NCBI GenBank assembly: GCA_945871415.1
Contig: CAMBWG010000062.1
Coordinates: forward strand, 1 to 9,344
Direction: 5' to 3'
Source of the DNA: an uncultured Desulfovibrio sp.
GTDB taxonomy: Bacteria; Desulfobacterota; Desulfovibrionia; Desulfovibrionales; Desulfovibrionaceae
DNA: 9,344 bases
Under the pieces are notes generated by a model. The model was not told the origin of the DNA. It made no database searches and saw nothing but the letters and a program-made list of their open reading frames with translations. Within the stretch, counting starts at the first letter, position 1; every line of letters begins with the position of its first letter. The position numbers were made by a program, and so were the translations under genes. Positions 6,844 to 9,344 of this stretch are shown piece after piece.

Positions 6844-6920
6844 TGGTCGGAGCGACTGGATTCGAACCAGCGACCCCCTGCTCCCAAAGCAGGTGCGCTA
6901 CCAGGCTGCGCCACGCTCCG
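6844..6920 (-). tRNA. tRNA-Pro (anticodon UGG)
   Basis: The minus strand folds into a complete cloverleaf. The 7-bp acceptor stem is CGGAGCG (6920-6914) with CGCTCCG (6854-6848), with C1-G72 as expected for bacterial proline tRNA. The D stem is GCGC/GCGC. The anticodon stem is CCTGC/GCAGG with loop TTTGGGA (6888-6882), giving anticodon TGG at 6886-6884. The variable loop has 5 nt and the T arm carries TTCGAAT. The discriminator base is A (6847), and CCA is encoded (6846-6844). It reads all or most proline CCN codons. Its 3' end faces the phage genes, the usual position of a phage attachment site, and the gene is left intact. Confidence 0.98.
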
Positions 6921-6930
6921 TGCAGGAGTC

Positions 6931-6959
6931 CTTATAGAGAAAAGCGTGCAGCTTGGCAA
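6931..6959 (-). promoter_or_regulatory. Sigma70-type promoter of tRNA-Pro
   Basis: On the minus strand, TTGCCA (6959-6954, five of six matches to the -35 consensus) and TATAAG (6936-6931, five of six to the -10) are separated by exactly 17 bp. Transcription would start at about 6924, a few bases before the mature tRNA 5' end. With the terminator at 6791-6834 this makes a self-contained one-gene unit. Confidence 0.8.
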
Positions 6960-6985
6960 GCCCGGAGGGCAGCGCTGCCTTGTCC

Positions 6986-8092
6986 CTACTTTGCTGCGGG
7001 AGCGGAAGCGTCATACTCCGTTTCCAGAGACTGCATGAGCTCCTTTACAGGCATGATGCGGTTTACCCGGCCCACATTGGCGCCGCAGAAGGCAAAACCG
7101 CGCTCCAGATTGCCTTTCATGGCATTGATCAGGGCCTGCGCAATGCAGTAGGGCGTTTTTTGCGGGTCGCAGGTATGCACGCAGTGGAAGATGCACTTGA
7201 AGGGTTTTTTCAAACCTTCGCGGGCCGATGCAATAAAATCATTTTGCAGGGCCCGGCCCGGCATACCGACGGGGCTTTTGATGATGGTAATATCCTCTTC
7301 CGAGGCTTTCAGATAGCTTTCCTTGAAGCGGATATCCGCATCACATTCCGTTGTGGCCACAAAGCGCGTACCCATCTGGACGCCGGAAGCGCCCATATCG
7401 AGAAAGCGGCGGATGTCCGCGCCGCTGTAGATACCGCCCGCGGCAATGACCGGCACGGCGCGACCGTGCTTATCTTCCAGCGCATGCGCCGCATCGACGA
7501 CCTGAGGCACCAGCTTTTCCAGCGCATGCTCAGGATCGGTGATTTCCTCGGGCTTGAAGCCGAGATGCCCGCCGGCCTTGGGGCCCTCCACAACAAAGGC
7601 ATCCGGCACGTATTCAAAGCGGGAAAACCACTTTTTGGCGATGACCGAAGCCGCGCGCGCCGACGAGACGATGGGTACGAGCTTGGTTTTGAACTCTTCC
7701 TTCTTTTCTTCGCAGAGCTCCCGGAGCTGCCGGGGCATTTCCAGCGGCAGGCCCGCGCCGGCAAAAATGACGTCGGCCTTTTCTTCGATGGCCGTGCGCA
7801 CCATCTGGCTGAAGGTCGTCAGCGCGACCATGATATTGACGCCGATGATGCCGGAGGAAAGTTCTCTGGCGCGTTGCAGCTCGGTACGCAGCGCGCGCAG
7901 ATTGGCTTCCAGAGGATTTTTGGCCACATCCGGTTCGCGCATGCCGATCATCGCTCCGGCGATGACGCCGATGCCGCCCTGATTGGCAACGGCGGAAGCG
8001 AGGCCGGAAAGAGAGATACCTACGCCCATTCCTCCCTGGACAATGGGCATTTTTGCAGTCAGTTCACCCAACCGGAGTACTGGAAACGACAT
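6986..8092 (-). CDS. Nitronate monooxygenase-family FMN-dependent TIM-barrel protein
   Basis: The family (2-nitropropane dioxygenase, also FabK-like enoyl reductases) binds FMN; classical members oxidise nitronates to carbonyl compounds and nitrite. In the 368-residue protein numbered from the ATG at 8092, I see the N-terminal VQGGMGVGIS (18-27), GVNIMVAL (84-91), the family signature EGPKAGGHLG (169-178), and the phosphate-binding loops AAGGIYSGAD (217-226) and GASGVQMGTRF (234-244). Near the C-terminus is a cysteine group, CIFHCVHTC with a fourth Cys in PYC (C300, C304, C308, C316). GGAGG at 8101-8105 lies 8 nt before this ATG; a TTG two codons earlier is too close to it. The true substrate is unknown, and an O2-dependent reaction is doubtful if the host is an anaerobe. 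It looks like a host gene outside the prophage. Confidence 0.87.
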   Translation of the reverse strand: MSFPVLRLGELTAKMPIVQGGMGVGISLSGLASAVANQGGIGVIAGAMIGMREPDVAKNPLEANLRALRTELQRARELSSGIIGVNIMVALTTFSQMVRTAIEEKADVIFAGAGLPLEMPRQLRELCEEKKEEFKTKLVPIVSSARAASVIAKKWFSRFEYVPDAFVVEGPKAGGHLGFKPEEITDPEHALEKLVPQVVDAAHALEDKHGRAVPVIAAGGIYSGADIRRFLDMGASGVQMGTRFVATTECDADIRFKESYLKASEEDITIIKSPVGMPGRALQNDFIASAREGLKKPFKCIFHCVHTCDPQKTPYCIAQALINAMKGNLERGFAFCGANVGRVNRIMPVKELMQSLETEYDASAPAAK

Positions 8093-8095
8093 AAT

Positions 8096-8111
8096 CAAGA
8101 CCTCCGTCTTG
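8096..8111 (-). promoter_or_regulatory. Hairpin presenting the Shine-Dalgarno of the nitronate monooxygenase-like gene
   Basis: CAAGAC (8111-8106 on the minus strand) and GTCTTG (8101-8096) form a perfect 6-bp stem around loop GGAG. The Shine-Dalgarno GGAGG thus sits in the loop plus the first stem base, 8 nt from the ATG. Such a structure can tune translation or bind a regulator. It could also be chance. Confidence 0.5.
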
Positions 8112-8123
8112 TCGCAAGCAGTT

Positions 8124-8149
8124 AAAAAGAGCCGTCTCTGGGTGACGGC
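8124..8149 (-). terminator. Terminator-like hairpin in the leader of the nitronate monooxygenase-like gene
   Basis: On the minus strand, GCCGTC (8149-8144) pairs with GACGGC (8136-8131) around a 7-nt loop and is followed directly by TCTTTTT (8130-8124). It lies between the proposed promoter and the start codon, so it would act as an attenuator or leader stabiliser rather than end an upstream gene; no minus-strand gene lies upstream within the window. Confidence 0.6.
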
Positions 8150-8166
8150 GATTGTATTCGTGAACG

Positions 8167-8195
8167 ATGGTACACCATTTGCCCGCTTGTCTCAA
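8167..8195 (-). promoter_or_regulatory. Candidate sigma70 promoter of the nitronate monooxygenase-like gene
   Basis: TTGAGA (8195-8190) and TACCAT (8172-8167) on the minus strand are 17 bp apart. Transcription would begin near 8160 and give a leader of about 68 nt containing the terminator-like hairpin and the Shine-Dalgarno hairpin. The -10 matches the consensus at four of six bases, so this is plausible, not certain. Confidence 0.55.
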
Positions 8196-8575
8196 CTCCA
8201 CTTTCCGCACCGGGGCAACCGCATGAAGGCTTTACACGGAAACGCACTACGCCTACAACCGCCGGATAGATATTCGGTACTGTGACGCTTTCGAGAGCAT
8301 GTTCAGTTTGAAACGCTGTGTGCTTCAAACCCTGCGGCCTGTCATTTTGCGGAAAAATGCAGTTTTTTCGATTTGTTGTGGCCGGGCGGCGCTGTGCCGC
8401 CGCCTCGTGTCCCGCCTTTTTCAAAGGCGGAACACGCTGACAGTGAGCGGCTTTTTTCCGCAAGGGGAAAGGTTCCCGCCGGAAGTCGTGTCGCAGAGCG
8501 TTGCAGCGCGGTTGTGTCAGCGAAGATGTCTTCCTGAAACGGCCTCTGCTGCCAGTGCCCTTAAGGAGGACAACT
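8196..8575. other. Intergenic region upstream of the lipoprotein gene, rich in hairpins
   Basis: No supported gene lies in these 380 bp, and I found no clear promoter for the lipoprotein gene. There is a palindromic element at 8294-8318. CATTTT/AAAATG pair at 8343-8359, GGCGGC/GCCGCC at 8385-8401. A 13-bp stem with one mismatch spans 8406-8436: CGTGT plus CCGCCTTT pair with AAAGGCGG plus ACACG around TTC. GCGG/CCGC flanks a T6 run at 8447-8461. The large stem is not followed directly by a T-tract, so it is not a clean terminator. Confidence 0.55.
8294..8313. repeat. Copy 1 of a short palindromic element, AGAGC-N8-TTTGAAA
   Basis: AGAGC (8294-8298), eight variable bases, then TTTGAAA (8307-8313); followed by CGCT (8314-8317), giving an imperfect palindrome with AGC...GCT ends and an inner TTCA...TGAA. 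A second copy with the same layout lies at 9313-9332. Confidence 0.5.
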
Positions 8576-9295
8576 ATGTTTTTTCCCGGATTTGTTCGCT
8601 GCATCGCGTTGTTTTTGCCGCTGCTGTGCTGCGCCTGCGCCACAACGCGCCCCGTGGATGTAGTGGAAAAAAAAGATTTTATTCAGATGGCGCGTACCAT
8701 GCGCACGGAAATGCAGTCGCGCCGTCTGCTGGATAAGGAGGGATTCTTTCAGGAGGCCGTTCCCGCCTCATCGGATGGCGTCGCTTATGGAGAGATTCTG
8801 TATCGTCAGCTTTCGCCGTCGTTCATGTTTGACGATACTGCAGGGCATGTCTACCTTGGCGAAACGTTCCACGCCACGCGTACTCCCCGCAGCCGTGTGC
8901 AGCAACATGCCCACGGTTTCACAATCTTTCATCCCACCCAGACGCTGCGGGTCACCATGCTGGCCATTGCCGACTGGGATGACGACGGCGAAAAGGAATG
9001 GATAGTGTCGTGTCGTGTGGTTCCCCTGCGCGGGGGCCGGACGCGGGAATACTATCTGCTTGTGCCGCCGCCGAAGCATGCGAAAGAACGCCTGTCCGGC
9101 ACGGTGGTTGCCGTCAACGACTGCTTCGGGCTGGCCTGCACGCTGTATGTGAAAAAGACGGCGACGCCGCGTCTCGGGGAGGAAGTCGCCGCAACGCCCG
9201 TTGAAGACGTGGCCCCCGGGCTGGAGAACGTGACCGAAGCTCCGGCCGCCGGAACGGCGCGCAAGGGCGGGGGACTTGAGGAACGCTCTTTGTAG
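8576..9295 (+). CDS. Predicted small lipoprotein of unknown function
   Basis: I do not recognise this 239-residue protein. AAGGAGG with a 6-nt spacer precedes the ATG at 8576, so I prefer it to the in-frame ATG at 8501, which adds 25 residues before the signal. The N-terminus is a signal peptide (one Arg, then a hydrophobic run) ending in LLCCAC, with C21 as the likely lipidated cysteine; Cys at -3 is unusual for a lipobox but tolerable. After the anchor the protein is soluble-looking. At 133-142 is DWDDDGEKEW, resembling the Asp-rich Ca-binding loop of FG-GAP/VCBS repeats, followed by a beta-strand-like IVSCRVV. C183 and C188 could form a disulfide. The last 40 residues are Ala/Pro/Glu-rich. 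A ribosome-binding site 38 bp downstream suggests that it heads an operon. Location: envelope, probably outer membrane or periplasm. Confidence 0.8.
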   Translation: MFFPGFVRCIALFLPLLCCACATTRPVDVVEKKDFIQMARTMRTEMQSRRLLDKEGFFQEAVPASSDGVAYGEILYRQLSPSFMFDDTAGHVYLGETFHATRTPRSRVQQHAHGFTIFHPTQTLRVTMLAIADWDDDGEKEWIVSCRVVPLRGGRTREYYLLVPPPKHAKERLSGTVVAVNDCFGLACTLYVKKTATPRLGEEVAATPVEDVAPGLENVTEAPAAGTARKGGGLEERSL

Positions 9296-9344
9296 GATGA
9301 AACATCCGCGGTAGAGCGTTTCAACTTTGAAAAAGGAGAAACGC
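9296..9344 (+). promoter_or_regulatory. Ribosome-binding site and palindrome before a gene starting just past the right edge
   Basis: AAGGAG at 9333-9338 leaves 6 nt before the window ends, so a start codon at 9345 is predicted. Two competing inverted repeats overlap it. TTTCAA (9319-9324) / TTGAAA (9327-9332) would leave the Shine-Dalgarno free. GCGTTTC (9316-9322) / GAAACGC (9338-9344) would put it in the loop. The region also contains copy 2 of the AGAGC-N8-TTTGAAA element (9313-9332). Confidence 0.55.

Noticed and set aside
6968..6979. GGCAGCGCTGCC palindrome after the nitronate monooxygenase-like stop codon as a terminator
   Set aside because: A perfect 12-bp palindrome leaves no proper loop and lacks an adjacent T-tract on the minus strand; it may weakly slow transcription, but I do not call it.
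6843..7151. Plus-strand frame starting MVGATGFEPATP
   Set aside because: This is the well-known spurious translation of a tRNA gene read backwards, here tRNA-Pro.
6953..8125. Plus-strand open frame of 390 codons opposite the nitronate monooxygenase-like gene
   Set aside because: Fully antisense to a gene with strong family motifs; composition is typical of a mirrored GC-rich gene.
8299..8736. Plus-strand 145-codon frame before and over the start of the lipoprotein gene
   Set aside because: It translates the intergenic hairpins and has no good Shine-Dalgarno; the overlapping lipoprotein frame has both AAGGAGG and a signal peptide.

Overview
The window looks like the junction between a prophage and host chromosome in a GC-rich proteobacterium. 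The protein styles (GpA-type terminase, ParB-methyltransferase fusion, Cys-rich nitronate monooxygenase relative) suggest Desulfovibrionales such as Desulfovibrio or Bilophila. That placement is an inference from family resemblance and has not been searched.

Positions 1-6456 hold a phage replication and packaging module, all on the minus strand. In transcription order it runs: D5/SF3 helicase (6456-4882), a 260-bp gap packed with copies of an octamer, CHC2/TOPRIM primase (4621-3140), a ParB-like domain fused to a DNA methyltransferase (3129-1783), a Nu1-like terminase small subunit (1796-1050), and a GpA-like terminase large subunit that runs off the left edge. The last four genes are tightly packed: a 10-nt gap, a short overlap, then a TGATG stop/start overlap. 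They read as one operon that would prime and unwind phage DNA, methylate it and package it. The gap between helicase and primase is the best candidate for a new element. It has four exact copies of the 9-mer AATGTCCTG (both orientations) plus several shorter copies. Six of these form a near-symmetric set, three facing each way, around an AT-rich core. It resembles an iteron-type phage replication origin or a multi-site operator.

Positions 6457-6843 have no convincing gene but several GC-rich hairpins, short repeats, and a strong terminator for the tRNA. An intact tRNA-Pro(UGG) gene with encoded CCA lies at 6844-6920 (minus), with its own promoter. A tRNA 3' end facing the phage genes is the classic arrangement for a tRNA attachment site, but no integrase is visible in the window.

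Positions 6986-9344 appear to be host genes. A nitronate monooxygenase-family flavoprotein (minus) has a structured leader with promoter, terminator-like hairpin and a Shine-Dalgarno hairpin. A divergent gene (8576-9295, plus) encodes a small predicted lipoprotein of unknown function with an Asp-rich DWDDDG motif. The window ends just after a ribosome-binding site, so another plus-strand gene probably starts at 9345. Short palindromic sequences of one type occur on both sides of the lipoprotein gene.
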